Positions 11,701 to 21,539 are shown, counted from the stretch's first letter. The stretch is DNA of 64,000 nt from Flavobacterium glycines (GCF_900100165.1 NZ_FNEO01000001.1:1736001-1800000); one strand, 5' to 3'. The notes: a model not told the origin generated them from the letters alone. Made by a program: numbers and translations.

Positions 11701-13093
11701 TGAAGTAGAAGACTTGAAAACTGTAAAAGGAGAAGATAACGAAGGAAACGAAGTTGATATCGTAATTTCACGTTCTACTGAATTGAAATTGGTTGACGAG
11801 AAAACAGGAATTGTTTTAAATACGCATAACATCCCTTACGGTTCTAGTATTTATGTGAAAGACGGTCAGTCTATTGGAAAAGGTGAAGTTATCTGTAAGT
11901 GGGATCCATATAACGGGGTAATTGTTTCTGAATTTACAGGAAAAATTGCTTACGAAGATTTAGAGCAAGGACAAACGTTCATGGTTGAAATCGATGAGCA
12001 AACAGGATTCCAGGAAAAAGTAATCTCTGAAGCCAGAAATAAAAAATTAATTCCTACTTTATTAGTTTACGGTAAAGATGGTGAGTTGATTCGTTCTTAC
12101 AATTTACCGGTAGGTGCTCACCTGATGGTAGAAGATGGAGAGAAAATTAAAGCAGGTAAAGTATTGGTTAAAATCCCACGTCGTTCTTCTAAATCAGGAG
12201 ATATCACGGGAGGTTTACCAAGAATTACTGAGCTTTTAGAGGCTCGTAATCCTTCTAACCCAGCTGTAGTTTCTGAGATTGATGGAGTTGTTTCTTTTGG
12301 AAAAATCAAAAGAGGTAACCGTGAGATCATTATCGAATCTAAATTTGGTGAAATCAAGAAATACTTGGTGAAATTATCCAGCCAAATTCTTGTTCAGGAA
12401 AATGACTTCGTAAGAGCTGGATCTCCATTATCTGATGGTGCTATTACACCTGACGATATCTTAAGAATTCAAGGACCATCAGCTGTTCAACAGTACTTGG
12501 TTAATGAAATTCAGGAGGTTTACCGTTTACAAGGGGTAAAAATTAATGATAAGCACTTTGAGGTTGTTATCCGTCAAATGATGCGTAAAGTTCAGGTTCA
12601 GGATCCGGGAGATACATTGTTCTTAGAAGACCAATTGATTCATACTAAAGATTTTATTGTTGAAAACGATAAATTATATGGAATGAAAGTGGTTGAAAAC
12701 GCAGGTGATTCTTCTAATTTAAAAGAAGGTCAAATCGTTACTCCACGTCAATTGAGAGATGAGAATTCATTATTGAAACGTTCTGATAAAAACTTAGTAA
12801 TTGCCCGTGATGTGGTTACAGCTACTGCAACTCCGGTATTACAAGGTATTACAAGAGCTTCGCTTCAAACGAAATCATTTATCTCTGCTGCTTCGTTCCA
12901 GGAAACAACAAAAGTATTAAACGAAGCTGCTGTTGCCGGAAAAGTAGATCTTTTAGAAGGATTGAAAGAGAATGTTATTGTAGGACACAGAATCCCTGCT
13001 GGTACAGGTATGAGAGAATACGATAATGCTATTGTAGGTTCTAAAGAAGATTACAACGATATGATGGCAAACAAAGAAGAATATATTTATTAA
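8786..13093 (+). CDS. rpoC: DNA-directed RNA polymerase subunit beta'
   Basis: This is the beta-prime subunit, 1435 residues from ATG 8786 ([20 protein letters not shown]); a second ATG at 8789 is equally possible. The frame is open to a TTG at 8729, but the extra residues are not part of the family. The N-terminal zinc ribbon ([20 protein letters not shown]), the catalytic [15 protein letters not shown] and the second zinc site ([13 protein letters not shown]) are all present, as is the C-terminal clamp. The gene lies 260 bases after rpoB, longer than the usual short spacer, and is followed by a strong terminator. Confidence 0.98.
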   Translation: MMNNRNNKEKNQVKRFDKISIGLASPESILKESRGEVLKPETINYRTHKPERDGLFCERIFGPVKDFECACGKYKRIRYKGIICDRCGVEVTEKKVRRDRVGHINLVVPIAHIWYFRSLPNKIGYILGLPSKKLDMIIYYERYVVIQPGIAKNADGESLQRLDFLTEEEYLNILDTLPMENQYLDDLDPNKFVAKMGAECIMDLLARIDLDALSYELRHSANNETSKQRKTEALKRLQVVESFRESNENRENRPEWMIMKVVPVIPPELRPLVPLDGGRFATSDLNDLYRRVIIRNNRLKRLMEIKAPEVILRNEKRMLQESVDSLFDNTRKASAVKTESNRPLKSLSDSLKGKQGRFRQNLLGKRVDYSARSVIVVGPELKLFECGLPKDMAAELYKPFVIRKLIERGIVKTVKSAKKIIDKKEPVVWDILENVIKGHPVLLNRAPTLHRLGIQAFQPKLIEGKAIQLHPLVCTAFNADFDGDQMAVHLPLGPEAILEAQLLMLASHNILNPANGAPITVPSQDMVLGLYYMTKERLSTPEKKILGEGLTFYSAEEVNIALNEGRLELNARVKIRAKDFNEEGDLVYQIIQTTAGRVLFNEVVPPAAGYINEVLTKKNLRDIIGHVLNSTSVPETAAFLDNMKDMGYKFAFRGGLSFSLGDIRIPEQKTQLIADAREQVEGISSNYNMGLITNNERYNQVIDVWTSANAQLTELAMKNIREDQQGFNSVYMMLDSGARGSKEQIRQLTGMRGLMAKPKKSTAGGGEIIENPILSNFKEGLSILEYFISTHGARKGLADTALKTADAGYLTRRLHDVSQDVIVNIEDCGTLRGVEVSALKKNEEIVESLGERILGRVALQDVINPLTNEVLVASGEQITEAIVKSIEASPLESVEVRSPLTCEALKGICAKCYGRNLATGKMTQRGEAVGVIAAQSIGEPGTQLTLRTFHVGGVAGGISEESSIIAKFPGRLEVEDLKTVKGEDNEGNEVDIVISRSTELKLVDEKTGIVLNTHNIPYGSSIYVKDGQSIGKGEVICKWDPYNGVIVSEFTGKIAYEDLEQGQTFMVEIDEQTGFQEKVISEARNKKLIPTLLVYGKDGELIRSYNLPVGAHLMVEDGEKIKAGKVLVKIPRRSSKSGDITGGLPRITELLEARNPSNPAVVSEIDGVVSFGKIKRGNREIIIESKFGEIKKYLVKLSSQILVQENDFVRAGSPLSDGAITPDDILRIQGPSAVQQYLVNEIQEVYRLQGVKINDKHFEVVIRQMMRKVQVQDPGDTLFLEDQLIHTKDFIVENDKLYGMKVVENAGDSSNLKEGQIVTPRQLRDENSLLKRSDKNLVIARDVVTATATPVLQGITRASLQTKSFISAASFQETTKVLNEAAVAGKVDLLEGLKENVIVGHRIPAGTGMREYDNAIVGSKEDYNDMMANKEEYIY

Positions 13094-13116
13094 TAAATAA
13101 TATCTTTTCAATAAAA

Positions 13117-13155
13117 ATAGAAAGATTACCTCGTGTAGTCTTTCTATTTTTTTTT
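13117..13155 (+). terminator. rho-independent terminator after rpoC
   Basis: ATAGAAAGA (13117-13125) pairs with TCTTTCTAT (13139-13147) and is followed by a run of eight T with further T-rich sequence. It closes the tuf-to-rpoC gene cluster. Confidence 0.88.
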
Positions 13156-13189
13156 ACTTTTAACTTTTTAGTATATAATAAAAACTGAT

Positions 13190-13492
13190 ATGAAAGAACA
13201 GCAAGAACAAATTAATATTGAACTAGACGAAAAAACAGCAGAAGGAATTTATTCTAATTTAGCTATTATAAATCATTCAGCTTCAGAATTCGTTTTGGAT
13301 TTTGTAAGCATTATGCCGGGAGTACCAAAAGCAAAGGTGAAATCAAGAATTGTTTTGACTCCACAACACGCTAAACGATTATTAAAAGCTATAGGCGAAA
13401 ATATTCACCGTTTCGAAATGGCTCATGGCGAAATTAAAGATACTGAACCTACTCCAATTCCTTTGAATTTTGGTCCAGCCGGTCAGGCTTAA
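13190..13492 (+). CDS. DUF3467 family protein
   Basis: The 100-residue protein has no signal peptide or membrane segment. It begins with a Gln/Glu-rich stretch (KEQQEQINIEL), continues with GIYSNLAIINHSASEFVLDF and PKAKVKSRIVLTP, and ends in a Pro-rich tail. These features match the DUF3467 family, small proteins found next to rpoC in many Bacteroidota; their function is not known to me. It has its own terminators on both sides and a possible TACTTTTA -7 element at 13155, so it may be a separate small transcription unit. Family assignment is fairly sure, function open. Confidence 0.85.
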   Translation: MKEQQEQINIELDEKTAEGIYSNLAIINHSASEFVLDFVSIMPGVPKAKVKSRIVLTPQHAKRLLKAIGENIHRFEMAHGEIKDTEPTPIPLNFGPAGQA

Positions 13493-13499
13493 GATGTAG

Positions 13500-13527
13500 A
13501 GGCTTTCTTTTGAAAGCCTTTTTTTAT
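13500..13527 (+). terminator. Terminator after the DUF3467 gene
   Basis: GGCTTTC (13501-13507) and GAAAGCC (13512-13518) form a tight 7-bp stem with a TTTT loop and are followed by a T-tract. Confidence 0.9.
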
Positions 13528-13611
13528 TCCTATTTCATTTTTACTTTTTAGTAGCTAAACGAGTTTTAGAGTAGTTTATCGGAAATTTTTTTTACTGCAT
13601 TTCTATTGCAA

Positions 13612-13619
13612 TAGATTTG
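13612..13619 (+). promoter_or_regulatory. -7 element (TAGATTTG)
   Basis: The octamer matches the Bacteroidota TAnnTTTG consensus and lies 36 bases before the ATG at 13656. No clear -33 TTG was found at 19-21 bases upstream. It also argues against an earlier start at 13617, which would lie inside the element. Confidence 0.5.
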
Positions 13620-13655
13620 TTTCATAATAAAATAAGAACTCTAGAAATAAAGGTT

Positions 13656-14009
13656 ATGAATAATTCAAAATTAAATAGTGCAAATTTAAACTTGATGACA
13701 ACATTATTTGTTTTTGTGTTATTTGTTATGTGTTCATTTTCAGGATATAGTCAAACAGCAAAAGTTTCAACTATCGAAATTAAAGCTAATGGTACTGCTA
13801 CATCTGAGAAAGTAGAAAGTTCAAGAGCTGCATCTAATTTAGAATTTGCTCAGTGGTTTATGGGTACCAAACAAGACCCAAATTCTACTTTAAATACTGA
13901 GGAAACCAACGCAAAAAAATCAATTATTACTTCTGGTATTGCTCCAAATCGTTTGCTAATTAAAGCTTTTTTGAAAAAAGTAGTGAATTACGAAAATGCA
14001 TTATCATAA
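13656..14009 (+). CDS. Small secreted protein of unknown function
   Basis: The 117-residue product starts at 13656 (MNNSKLNSANLN); an upstream in-frame ATG at 13617 overlaps the likely promoter. A hydrophobic stretch (LMTTLFVFVLFVMCSF) ending GYSQ-TAK looks like a signal peptide cleaved after Gln, typical for flavobacterial exported proteins. The mature part (about 85 residues) is Ser/Thr/Ala/Lys-rich with the segment NLEFAQWFMGTKQDPNST and has no recognisable domain. It is flanked by terminators on both sides, so it is monocistronic. I do not recognise the family. Confidence 0.75.
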   Translation: MNNSKLNSANLNLMTTLFVFVLFVMCSFSGYSQTAKVSTIEIKANGTATSEKVESSRAASNLEFAQWFMGTKQDPNSTLNTEETNAKKSIITSGIAPNRLLIKAFLKKVVNYENALS

Positions 14010-14033
14010 GAATAAAAAATATAGTTATAAAAA

Positions 14034-14061
14034 AAACGTCCCAATTTTGGGACGTTTTTTT
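14034..14061. terminator. Bidirectional terminator between the small secreted gene and prfC
   Basis: AAAACGTCCCAA and TTGGGACGTTTT form a perfect stem with a 2-base loop, with A-runs on the left and T-runs on the right. It serves the + strand gene ending at 14009 and the - strand prfC ending at 14084. Confidence 0.92.
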
Positions 14062-14083
14062 TATGTAATTATCTGCTGTTTTT

Positions 14084-15673
14084 TTAATCTAATTCAGAAG
14101 TGAAATACAATTTGACACTAGGATATTTATTCTGTGTCATTTGGATTGTAAAATCCGAATCAGCTAAGAAAACCAATTGATCGTATTTATCTTTGGCAAG
14201 GAATTTTTGTTTGATACGCTTAAATTCTTTAAACTCTTCGTTTTTTGCATCATCAGGTTTTACCCAACAAGCTTTGTGTACCGGGAAATTCTCGTAAGTA
14301 CATTTCGCACCATATTCGTGCTCTAAACGGTATTGAATTACTTCGTATTGAAGGGCTCCTACTGTACCAATTACTTTTCGGTTGTTCATTTCTAAAGTAA
14401 AAAGCTGAGCAACTCCTTCATCCATTAATTGGTCAACTCCTTTGTCCAATTGTTTGGCTTTCATAGGGTCGGCGTTGTTAATGTATCTAAAGTGCTCCGG
14501 AGAGAAACTTGGAATTCCTTTAAAATTCATGATTTCTCCTTCAGTTAAAGTATCTCCAATTTTAAAGTTTCCGGTATCGTGAAGACCTACAATATCTCCG
14601 GGATAAGAGATGTCTACTATTTCTTTTTTCTCAGCAAAAAAAGCATTCGGACTGGAGAATTTTAAGTTTTTCTTCTGACGAACATGGTAATAAGGTTTGT
14701 TTCTTTCAAAAGTTCCCGAAACAATTTTGATAAAAGCCAAACGGTCACGGTGTTTCGGATCCATATTAGCATGGATTTTAAATACAAAACCGGATAATTT
14801 TTCTTCTTCTGGTTTTACAGGACGTGTGTCAGAGTCTTTTACTCTTGGTGCTGGTGCAATGTTGATAAAGCAATCTAATAATTCTCTAACTCCAAAGTTG
14901 TTTAAAGCCGAACCAAAAAATACCGGTTGTAATTTTCCTTCCAAATAATCTTCCTGATTGAATTTTGGATAAACTTCATCAATTAATTCTAATTCTTCAC
15001 GTAGTTTATCAGCAGGTTTTTGTCCTATTATTTTTTCTAATTCCGGGTTTTGAACATCCGAAAAAGCAATCGTTTCTTCGATGTTTTTACGGCTGTCTCC
15101 GCTAAATAAATTGATGTTTTTCTCCCAAAGATTGTAAATTCCCTGAAAGTCATATCCCATTCCAATTGGAAAACTCAACGGAGTTACTGTCAAACCTAAT
15201 TTTTGTTCTACTTCGTCCATCAGGTCGAAGGCATCATGTCCTTCGCGATCTAATTTGTTAATGAAAACAATCATCGGGATGTTACGCATTCTACATACAG
15301 CAACTAACTTTTCAGTTTGTTCCTCAACTCCTTTTGCAACGTCAATAACCACAATTACACTGTCAACTGCGGTTAAAGTTCTAAAAGTGTCTTCGGCAAA
15401 ATCCTTGTGTCCCGGAGTATCCAGGATGTTGATTTTTTTATCTTTATAATTAAATGCTAGGACTGAGGTAGAAACCGAGATTCCTCTCTGGCGTTCAATT
15501 TCCATAAAGTCACTCGTTGCTCCTTTTTTAATTTTATTACTTTTTACAGCACCAGCTTCCTGAATTGCTCCTCCAAAAAGCAATAATTTTTCTGTTAAGG
15601 TTGTTTTTCCGGCATCAGGATGCGAGATGATTCCGAATGTTCTTCTTCGTTGTATTTCTTCTAAAAAACTCAT
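14084..15673 (-). CDS. prfC: Peptide chain release factor 3
   Basis: RF3 is the GTPase that recycles RF1 and RF2 from the ribosome after termination. The 529-residue product has the family length. The P loop SHPDAGKTTL is at residues 17-26, followed by ERQRGISVSTS (switch I), DTPGHKDFAED and NKLDREG. The C-terminal domains contain the conserved VGALQYEVIQYRLEHEYG. It is a stand-alone gene with its own -7 element (TACTTTTG on the - strand) a few bases before the start, and a shared terminator. RF3 is not universal in bacteria, so its presence is informative but ordinary for this group. Confidence 0.97.
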   Translation of the reverse strand: MSFLEEIQRRRTFGIISHPDAGKTTLTEKLLLFGGAIQEAGAVKSNKIKKGATSDFMEIERQRGISVSTSVLAFNYKDKKINILDTPGHKDFAEDTFRTLTAVDSVIVVIDVAKGVEEQTEKLVAVCRMRNIPMIVFINKLDREGHDAFDLMDEVEQKLGLTVTPLSFPIGMGYDFQGIYNLWEKNINLFSGDSRKNIEETIAFSDVQNPELEKIIGQKPADKLREELELIDEVYPKFNQEDYLEGKLQPVFFGSALNNFGVRELLDCFINIAPAPRVKDSDTRPVKPEEEKLSGFVFKIHANMDPKHRDRLAFIKIVSGTFERNKPYYHVRQKKNLKFSSPNAFFAEKKEIVDISYPGDIVGLHDTGNFKIGDTLTEGEIMNFKGIPSFSPEHFRYINNADPMKAKQLDKGVDQLMDEGVAQLFTLEMNNRKVIGTVGALQYEVIQYRLEHEYGAKCTYENFPVHKACWVKPDDAKNEEFKEFKRIKQKFLAKDKYDQLVFLADSDFTIQMTQNKYPSVKLYFTSELD

Positions 15674-15693
15674 AGTTAATTCTAAATGGTTTG

Positions 15694-15701
15694 CAAAAGT
15701 A
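15694..15701 (-). promoter_or_regulatory. prfC -7 element (TACTTTTG)
   Basis: Read on the - strand the octamer is TACTTTTG, a perfect TAnnTTTG. It lies 21 bases from the prfC ATG, implying a very short leader. The -33 box is not clear. Confidence 0.6.
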
Positions 15702-15840
15702 CTATTTATAAATGCGATTTAAAAATAAATAGGAGGGAGTTGTTTTTTACTTTTTAATGATTGAAATTTATGATAAAGAAATATTTGAAAAATAAAGTTA
15801 TGTTTTGACGATAATTTTTTGTTAATAGTAAGCTTGATAG

Positions 15841-15870
15841 TTGTATAATGTAATTGAATTGCTATTTTTG
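15841..15870 (+). promoter_or_regulatory. Promoter: TTG-N19-TATTTTTG
   Basis: TTG at 15841 and TATTTTTG at 15863-15870 are separated by 19 bases, matching the Bacteroidota -33/-7 arrangement. It would drive the SurA-like gene with a leader of about 150 bases. The rest of the 350-base divergent region (15674-16024) shows no other gene or repeat. Confidence 0.6.
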
Positions 15871-16024
15871 TTCGTTTTTATTCAAATAAATACAAGTAAT
15901 ATTCTTTTAAGTTGTTATCTTCCCTCAGTGCTAATTTTGGAGAATTATATTTGAAACCAATTTTTTAAAAATAAATTCTATTAAGAGAATGCCTTTAAAA
16001 TCATTAAGAATGAAATTTATAAAC

Positions 16025-17419
16025 ATGAAGAATGTGTTTTTGTTTTTTGTTGTAGTGTTGTTGAATACGACAATGAATGCACAGGAAATAATAAAAGATA
16101 GTGCTGTTGTTGCAGAAAAAAAAGTCACTCCGGGTAAAAGACAAAAGGTAGATGGCGTTATTGCTAATGTGGGGGAATATATCATTTTGGATTCGGATAT
16201 TGATAAAGCCTATTTGGAAATTTCAAGTCAGGGAGGTTCTATAAAAGATATTAGCAGATGTCAGATGCTGGGTAAATTATTGGAAGATAAATTATACGCG
16301 CATCAGGCAATCCAGGATAGTGTTAAAGTGACGGATGCTGAAATTAAGTCCATGATGGATGAACGATTGAATTATATGGTGCAACAACTTGGTTCAATGG
16401 AAAAAGTTGTTAAATACTATAAGAAAGATACCGAAGAGGAGTTTAGAACGTATTTCTTCGATATTTTGAAAGAAAATAAGCTGACTTCTGAAATGCAAAA
16501 GAAGATAGTTGATGGGGTTGAGATTACTCCTGAGGAAGTTCGTAATTTCTTTAAAAAACTGCCAAAAGACGAATTGCCGGTTTTTGGTGCTGAAATGGAA
16601 GTGGCTCAAATTGTGGTAGAACCAAAAATTACTCAAGTTGAAAAACAAAAAGTAATTGACCGACTAAATAGTTTTAAGAAAGACATTCAGGAGGGTTCCA
16701 GTTTTGCAACTAAAGCGGTTTTGTATTCGCAGGATCCGGGTTCCAGGTCAAGTGGAGGTTTTTATAAAATGACCAGAAAAACACCGTTTGTTAAAGAGTT
16801 TAAAGATGTCGCTTTTAGTTTAGAGCAAGGTGAGATTTCTGCTCCATTTGAAACGGAATACGGTTTTCATATCATTTACTTAGAAAAAATTAAAGGGCAG
16901 GAATTAGAGTTACGTCATATTTTGTTGACTCCGGCAGTAACTAAGGAGTCTTTAGAAGAAGCGAAGGAAAAAATCAATTTGATTAGAAAACGCATCGTAG
17001 ACAAAGAGATTACTTTTGCTGAAGCTGCCAGAACAATGTCTGATCAAAAAGAAACAAGAGCTAATGGTGGGGTTTTGATTAATCCTAATACTCAGGATAC
17101 CCGTTTTGAACTGACTAAAATGGATCCAACATTGTATTCACAGGTTTCGGGTTTAAAGGATAACGAAATTTCAGCTCCAATTCTGGATGAAACGCAATCA
17201 GGGAAAAAGCAGTATAAAATTATTACCGTAACAAACAGAATTAATGAACATACAGCTGATTATGCTCAGGATTATGTTAAGATTAAAGATTTGGCTTTGA
17301 AAGAAAAACAAATCAAAGCTATTGGAAAATGGTTTGATGAGAAAATCAAAGAGACTTATATCAAAATTATTGGAGAATACAGAGATTGTAATTTTACAAA
17401 TAACTGGTTGAAAAAATAG
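16025..17419 (+). CDS. SurA-like periplasmic peptidyl-prolyl isomerase
   Basis: The product is a periplasmic chaperone/PPIase that helps outer-membrane proteins fold. From ATG 16025 (MKNVFLFFVVVLL...TMNAQ) it has 464 residues with a clean signal peptide; in-frame ATGs at 15989 and 16010 would only add residues ahead of it. After an N-terminal SurA domain come two parvulin-like domains. The first is around AEMEVAQIVVEPK...YSQDPGSRSSGGFYKM...FETEYGFHIIYLE; the second begins ELRHILLTP and runs through MSDQKETRANGGVL. MoxR lies 79 bases downstream after a hairpin, a neighbourhood seen in Flavobacteriia. Exact orthology to surA is inferred. Confidence 0.88.
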   Translation: MKNVFLFFVVVLLNTTMNAQEIIKDSAVVAEKKVTPGKRQKVDGVIANVGEYIILDSDIDKAYLEISSQGGSIKDISRCQMLGKLLEDKLYAHQAIQDSVKVTDAEIKSMMDERLNYMVQQLGSMEKVVKYYKKDTEEEFRTYFFDILKENKLTSEMQKKIVDGVEITPEEVRNFFKKLPKDELPVFGAEMEVAQIVVEPKITQVEKQKVIDRLNSFKKDIQEGSSFATKAVLYSQDPGSRSSGGFYKMTRKTPFVKEFKDVAFSLEQGEISAPFETEYGFHIIYLEKIKGQELELRHILLTPAVTKESLEEAKEKINLIRKRIVDKEITFAEAARTMSDQKETRANGGVLINPNTQDTRFELTKMDPTLYSQVSGLKDNEISAPILDETQSGKKQYKIITVTNRINEHTADYAQDYVKIKDLALKEKQIKAIGKWFDEKIKETYIKIIGEYRDCNFTNNWLKK

Positions 17420-17436
17420 TTTGTTCAAAATAAAAT

Positions 17437-17478
17437 AAAAGAGTTAGTTTTATGAATTCATAAAGTTGACTCTTTTTT
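17437..17478 (+). terminator. Terminator after the SurA-like gene
   Basis: AAAAGAGT pairs with ACTCTTTT, and the interior TTTATGAATTCATAAA is itself a perfect palindrome, giving a long stem followed by T6. Confidence 0.75.
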
Positions 17479-17497
17479 AATTTAAAATAGTTTTAAA

Positions 17498-18451
17498 ATG
17501 TCTGATGTTGCAGCAATACATAATTTAGTTCAAAAACGAGCACAATTAAAAAATGAAATAGCTAAAAAAATTGTTGGTCAGGAAGCCATTATAGATCAAT
17601 TGTTGTTGTGTGTTTTTTCCGGAGGACATGCGCTTTTAGTAGGAGTTCCTGGTTTGGCTAAAACCTTAATGGTTAATACTATTTCGGAGGCTTTGGGACT
17701 TCAGTTTAAAAGAATTCAGTTTACACCGGATTTGATGCCGTCGGATATTTTAGGAAGTGAAATTCTGGATGAAAATCGACAGTTTAAATTTATAAAAGGA
17801 CCGGTCTTTTCAAATATTATTTTGGCGGATGAAATTAATAGGACGCCACCTAAAACTCAGGCAGCTTTATTGGAAGCCATGCAGGAGCGTTCGGTGACTA
17901 TTGCTGGTGTAAATCATAAATTAGATATGCCTTATTTTGTTTTGGCTACGCAAAATCCAATTGAGCAGGAAGGAACCTATCCTTTGCCGGAAGCGCAATT
18001 AGACCGTTTTATGTTTGCAGTAAAATTAGAATATCCTTCTTTTGAAGAAGAAGTTCAGGTGGTAAAAAGAACCACTTCTGATTCGGTTTATAAAATAAAT
18101 CCATTGTTTACGGCTCAGGAAATTATAGATTTTCAGCATTTGATACGCCGAATTCCAGTTGCTGATAATGTGGTGGAATATGCTGTTACTTTGGTGGGGA
18201 AAACACGTCCGGATAGTAATTTAGCAACTGATTATGTTAAGAATTATTTGGATTGGGGGGCGGGTCCCAGAGCTTCTCAAAATTTGATTTTAGCTGCTAA
18301 AGCTCATGCAGCTTTTAATGGGAAATTTTCTCCTGATATTGAGGATGTGATTGCTGTAGCAACGCCGATATTAAGGCATAGAATTATAAAAAACTACAAG
18401 GCTGATGCCGAAGGAATTACAGAAGAAATCATCATCAATAAGTTGATTTAG
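17498..18451 (+). CDS. MoxR family AAA+ ATPase
   Basis: MoxR ATPases act as chaperones that mature or activate partner complexes, often with VWA proteins. The 317-residue protein has Walker A GVPGLAKT at residues 49-56, Walker B ILADEINRTPPKTQAALLEAM, sensor 1 (VLATQNPIEQEGTYPLPEAQLDRF) and the MoxR lid domain. Length and motifs are typical. No DUF58 or VWA gene is directly next to it here, which is unlike the common moxR-DUF58-VWA operon, so its partner cannot be told from this window; the VWA gene at the right edge is 45 kb away. Confidence 0.93.
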   Translation: MSDVAAIHNLVQKRAQLKNEIAKKIVGQEAIIDQLLLCVFSGGHALLVGVPGLAKTLMVNTISEALGLQFKRIQFTPDLMPSDILGSEILDENRQFKFIKGPVFSNIILADEINRTPPKTQAALLEAMQERSVTIAGVNHKLDMPYFVLATQNPIEQEGTYPLPEAQLDRFMFAVKLEYPSFEEEVQVVKRTTSDSVYKINPLFTAQEIIDFQHLIRRIPVADNVVEYAVTLVGKTRPDSNLATDYVKNYLDWGAGPRASQNLILAAKAHAAFNGKFSPDIEDVIAVATPILRHRIIKNYKADAEGITEEIIINKLI

Positions 18452-18767
18452 CTTTTCTTTAGTGGTTTATTAGTGAGAAAATAACACGTTTCTATGTAAC
18501 AACATGTTTTAAGTTTGTTAGAAAATAGTTTGGCTGTTTGTTAAATGTGTATAAAACAAGGGGGAAATTCCTTTTTTTGTTAATTTAAGACGTTTTGAGA
18601 CTGCGTTTTTTCAATAATGAATCTTTTGCAAATTGAGGGGGATTAAATTTTTTTTTAATCTCGGCTTAAATAGCTAAATTTGCATCACAATTAAATAAAA
18701 AACACCTAAATACATGGCATTTGATTTTTAAATAATCAAGAAAATCAGCCTTTAACATTGAAATATT
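18452..18767 (+). other. Long intergenic region before acnB
   Basis: This 316-base AT-rich region has no coding ORF of note. It holds the -7 element at 18675 and, in the leader, a 5-codon ORF at 18714-18731 (M-A-F-D-F-stop). Its first 12 bases are identical to the first 12 bases of the second aconitase gene at 21663. No strong hairpin or riboswitch-like structure was seen. Confidence 0.6.
18675..18682 (+). promoter_or_regulatory. acnB -7 element (TAAATTTG)
   Basis: A perfect TAnnTTTG octamer 86 bases before the acnB ATG. The region where a -33 TTG is expected is a T9 run, so the upstream box is weak. Confidence 0.55.
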
Positions 18768-21539
18768 ATGAATATTTATAACGATTACATCAAGGAAATC
18801 GAAGAAAGAAAAGCTCAGGGTCTTCATCCTAAGCCAATTGATGGTGCTGAATTACTAAGCGAAATCATCACGCAAATTAAAGACTTAGATAATGCGAACA
18901 GAGAAGATTCTCTACAGTTTTTTATTTATAATGCTTTACCGGGAACTACTCCTGCTGCTGGTGTTAAAGCTAAGTTTTTAAAGGAAATTATCCTTGGTGA
19001 ATCTATAGTGGCCGAAATTACTCCTGATTTTGCTTTTGAATTATTGTCACACATGAAAGGTGGTCCTTCTATTGAAGTATTGCTGGATTTGGCTTTAGGT
19101 AATGATGCAGCTATTGCTCAACAAGCGGCTGATGTACTTAAAACTCAGGTTTTTCTTTATGAAGCAGATACAGATCGTTTGAAATCAGCTTATAATAGTG
19201 GAAATGCTATTGCTAAAGAAATATTAGAAAGTTACGCTAAAGCAGAATTTTTCACAAAACTTCCTGAAGTTGCTGAAGAAATTAAAGTGGTTACTTTTAT
19301 CGCTGGTGAAGGAGATATTTCAACAGATTTACTATCTCCAGGGAACCAAGCGCACTCTCGTTCTGACCGTGAATTACACGGAAAATGTATGATTACTCCT
19401 GAAGCTCAAGAGGAAATCAAAGCTTTGCAAGCGCAACATCCAGATAAATCAGTAATGTTAATTGCTGAAAAAGGAACAATGGGAGTTGGATCATCTCGTA
19501 TGTCTGGAGTTAATAACGTGGCGCTTTGGACAGGAAAACAAGCTAGTCCTTATGTTCCATTTGTGAATTTTGCTCCTATTGTTGGTGGTACAAATGGTAT
19601 TTCTCCAATCTTCCTTACAACAGTTGATGTAACAGGAGGTATAGGGATTGACCTTAAAAACTGGGTTAAAAAAACAGATGCTGATGGAAATTTAGTTCGT
19701 AACGAAAGTGGTGAGCCAGTTTTAGAGCAAGCTTATTCTGTGGCTACAGGAACGGTTTTAACAATCAATACAAAAACAAAAAAATTATATAATGGAGACC
19801 AAGAGTTGATTGATATTTCAAGATCTTTCACTCCTCAAAAAATGGAATTCATTAAAGCAGGAGGCTCTTATGCTATTGTATTTGGTAAAAAATTACAAAC
19901 ATTTGCCGCTAAAACTTTAGGTGTTGAAGCTCCTGTGGTATTTGCTCCTTCAAAAGAGATTTCTCATGAAGGTCAAGGTTTAACAGCTGTTGAGAAAATC
20001 TTCAACAGAAATGCTGTAGGAACTACTCCAGGAAAAGTATTGCATGCTGGTTCTGATGTTCGTGTAACAGTTAATATTGTAGGTTCTCAGGATACTACAG
20101 GTTTAATGACTGCTCAGGAATTAGAGTCTATGGCTGCTACGGTAATTTCTCCTGTTGTTGATGGTGCTTACCAATCAGGATGTCACACAGCTTCAGTTTG
20201 GGATAAGAAAGCGCAGGCTAACATTCCTAAATTGATGAAATTCATGAACGATTTCGGATTGATTACAGCTCGTGACCCTAAAGGTATTTATCATTCAATG
20301 ACTGACGTTATTCACAAAGTATTGAATGATATTACTATTGATGAGTGGGCTATTATTATTGGTGGAGATTCTCATACACGTATGTCTAAAGGTGTGGCTT
20401 TCGGTGCCGATTCAGGAACTGTTGCTCTAGCTTTAGCAACTGGTGAAGCTTCTATGCCAATTCCTGAATCAGTAAAAGTTACTTTCAAAGGAGACATGAA
20501 ATCATACATGGATTTCCGTGATGTGGTTCACGCTACGCAACAACAAATGTTGAAGCAATTCGGTGGAGAAAATGTATTCCAAGGTAGAATTATCGAGGTT
20601 CATATTGGTACACTTACAGCTGACCAGGCGTTTACATTTACTGACTGGACTGCTGAGATGAAAGCAAAAGCTTCTATTTGTATTTCTGAAGACGAGACAT
20701 TAATCGAATCTTTAGAAATTGCTAAAGGAAGAATCCAAATTATGATTGATAAAGGTATGGACAATGCTAAACAAGTGTTGAAAGGCCTAATCAATAAAGC
20801 TAATAAACGTATTGCTGAAATCAAATCTGGTGAAAAACCAGCTTTAACTCCGGATGCGAATGCTAAATATTATGCGGAAGTAGTGGTTGATTTAGATGTA
20901 ATTGCTGAACCAATGATTGCTGATCCAGATGTTAACAACGCTGATGTTTCTAAGAGATATACTCACGATACTATCAGACCATTATCTTACTATGGTGGAG
21001 AGAAAAAGGTAGATCTAGGATTTATCGGATCTTGTATGGTTCACAAAGGAGATATGAAAATCCTTGCTCAAATGCTTAAAAATGTTGAGGCACAAAAAGG
21101 TAAGGTTGAATTTAATGCTCCTCTTGTAGTTGCTCCTCCAACATATAACATTGTTGATGAGTTGAAAGCTGAAGGTGACTGGGAAGTATTGCAAAGATAT
21201 TCTGGTTTCGAATTTGATGATAATGCTCCAAAAGGTGCAGCTCGTACGGAATATGAAAACATGTTATATTTAGAGCGTCCAGGATGTAACCTTTGTATGG
21301 GTAACCAAGAGAAAGCTTCTAAGGGAGATACAGTAATGGCTACTTCAACACGTCTTTTCCAAGGTCGTGTGGTTGAGGATTCGGCTGAGAAAAAAGGTGA
21401 ATCATTGCTTTCTTCTACTCCAGTTGTTGTACTTTCAACAATACTTGGAAGAACTCCAACAATTGAAGAATATACTAAAGCGGTTGAAGGAATTAACTTA
21501 ACTAAGTTTGCTCCATCTCATAAATTGCTTGTAAAATAA
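18768..21539 (+). CDS. acnB: Bifunctional aconitate hydratase 2 / 2-methylisocitrate dehydratase
   Basis: AcnB interconverts citrate and isocitrate through a [4Fe-4S] cluster and can also hydrate 2-methylaconitate in propionate breakdown. The 923-residue product has the AcnB domain order. The N-terminal HEAT-like domain (about residues 1-160) comes first, then the swivel domain (MITPEAQEEIKALQ, EKGTMGVGSSRMSGVNNVALW). The catalytic region follows, with GGDSHTRMSKGVAFGADSG, GSCMVHKGD and GCNLCMGNQE carrying the three cluster cysteines. It is somewhat longer than E. coli AcnB (865). A terminator separates it from a second aconitase of a different family. A link to the methylmalonyl-CoA genes at 33.6-37.2 kb is possible but not shown. 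Confidence 0.96.
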   Translation: MNIYNDYIKEIEERKAQGLHPKPIDGAELLSEIITQIKDLDNANREDSLQFFIYNALPGTTPAAGVKAKFLKEIILGESIVAEITPDFAFELLSHMKGGPSIEVLLDLALGNDAAIAQQAADVLKTQVFLYEADTDRLKSAYNSGNAIAKEILESYAKAEFFTKLPEVAEEIKVVTFIAGEGDISTDLLSPGNQAHSRSDRELHGKCMITPEAQEEIKALQAQHPDKSVMLIAEKGTMGVGSSRMSGVNNVALWTGKQASPYVPFVNFAPIVGGTNGISPIFLTTVDVTGGIGIDLKNWVKKTDADGNLVRNESGEPVLEQAYSVATGTVLTINTKTKKLYNGDQELIDISRSFTPQKMEFIKAGGSYAIVFGKKLQTFAAKTLGVEAPVVFAPSKEISHEGQGLTAVEKIFNRNAVGTTPGKVLHAGSDVRVTVNIVGSQDTTGLMTAQELESMAATVISPVVDGAYQSGCHTASVWDKKAQANIPKLMKFMNDFGLITARDPKGIYHSMTDVIHKVLNDITIDEWAIIIGGDSHTRMSKGVAFGADSGTVALALATGEASMPIPESVKVTFKGDMKSYMDFRDVVHATQQQMLKQFGGENVFQGRIIEVHIGTLTADQAFTFTDWTAEMKAKASICISEDETLIESLEIAKGRIQIMIDKGMDNAKQVLKGLINKANKRIAEIKSGEKPALTPDANAKYYAEVVVDLDVIAEPMIADPDVNNADVSKRYTHDTIRPLSYYGGEKKVDLGFIGSCMVHKGDMKILAQMLKNVEAQKGKVEFNAPLVVAPPTYNIVDELKAEGDWEVLQRYSGFEFDDNAPKGAARTEYENMLYLERPGCNLCMGNQEKASKGDTVMATSTRLFQGRVVEDSAEKKGESLLSSTPVVVLSTILGRTPTIEEYTKAVEGINLTKFAPSHKLLVK

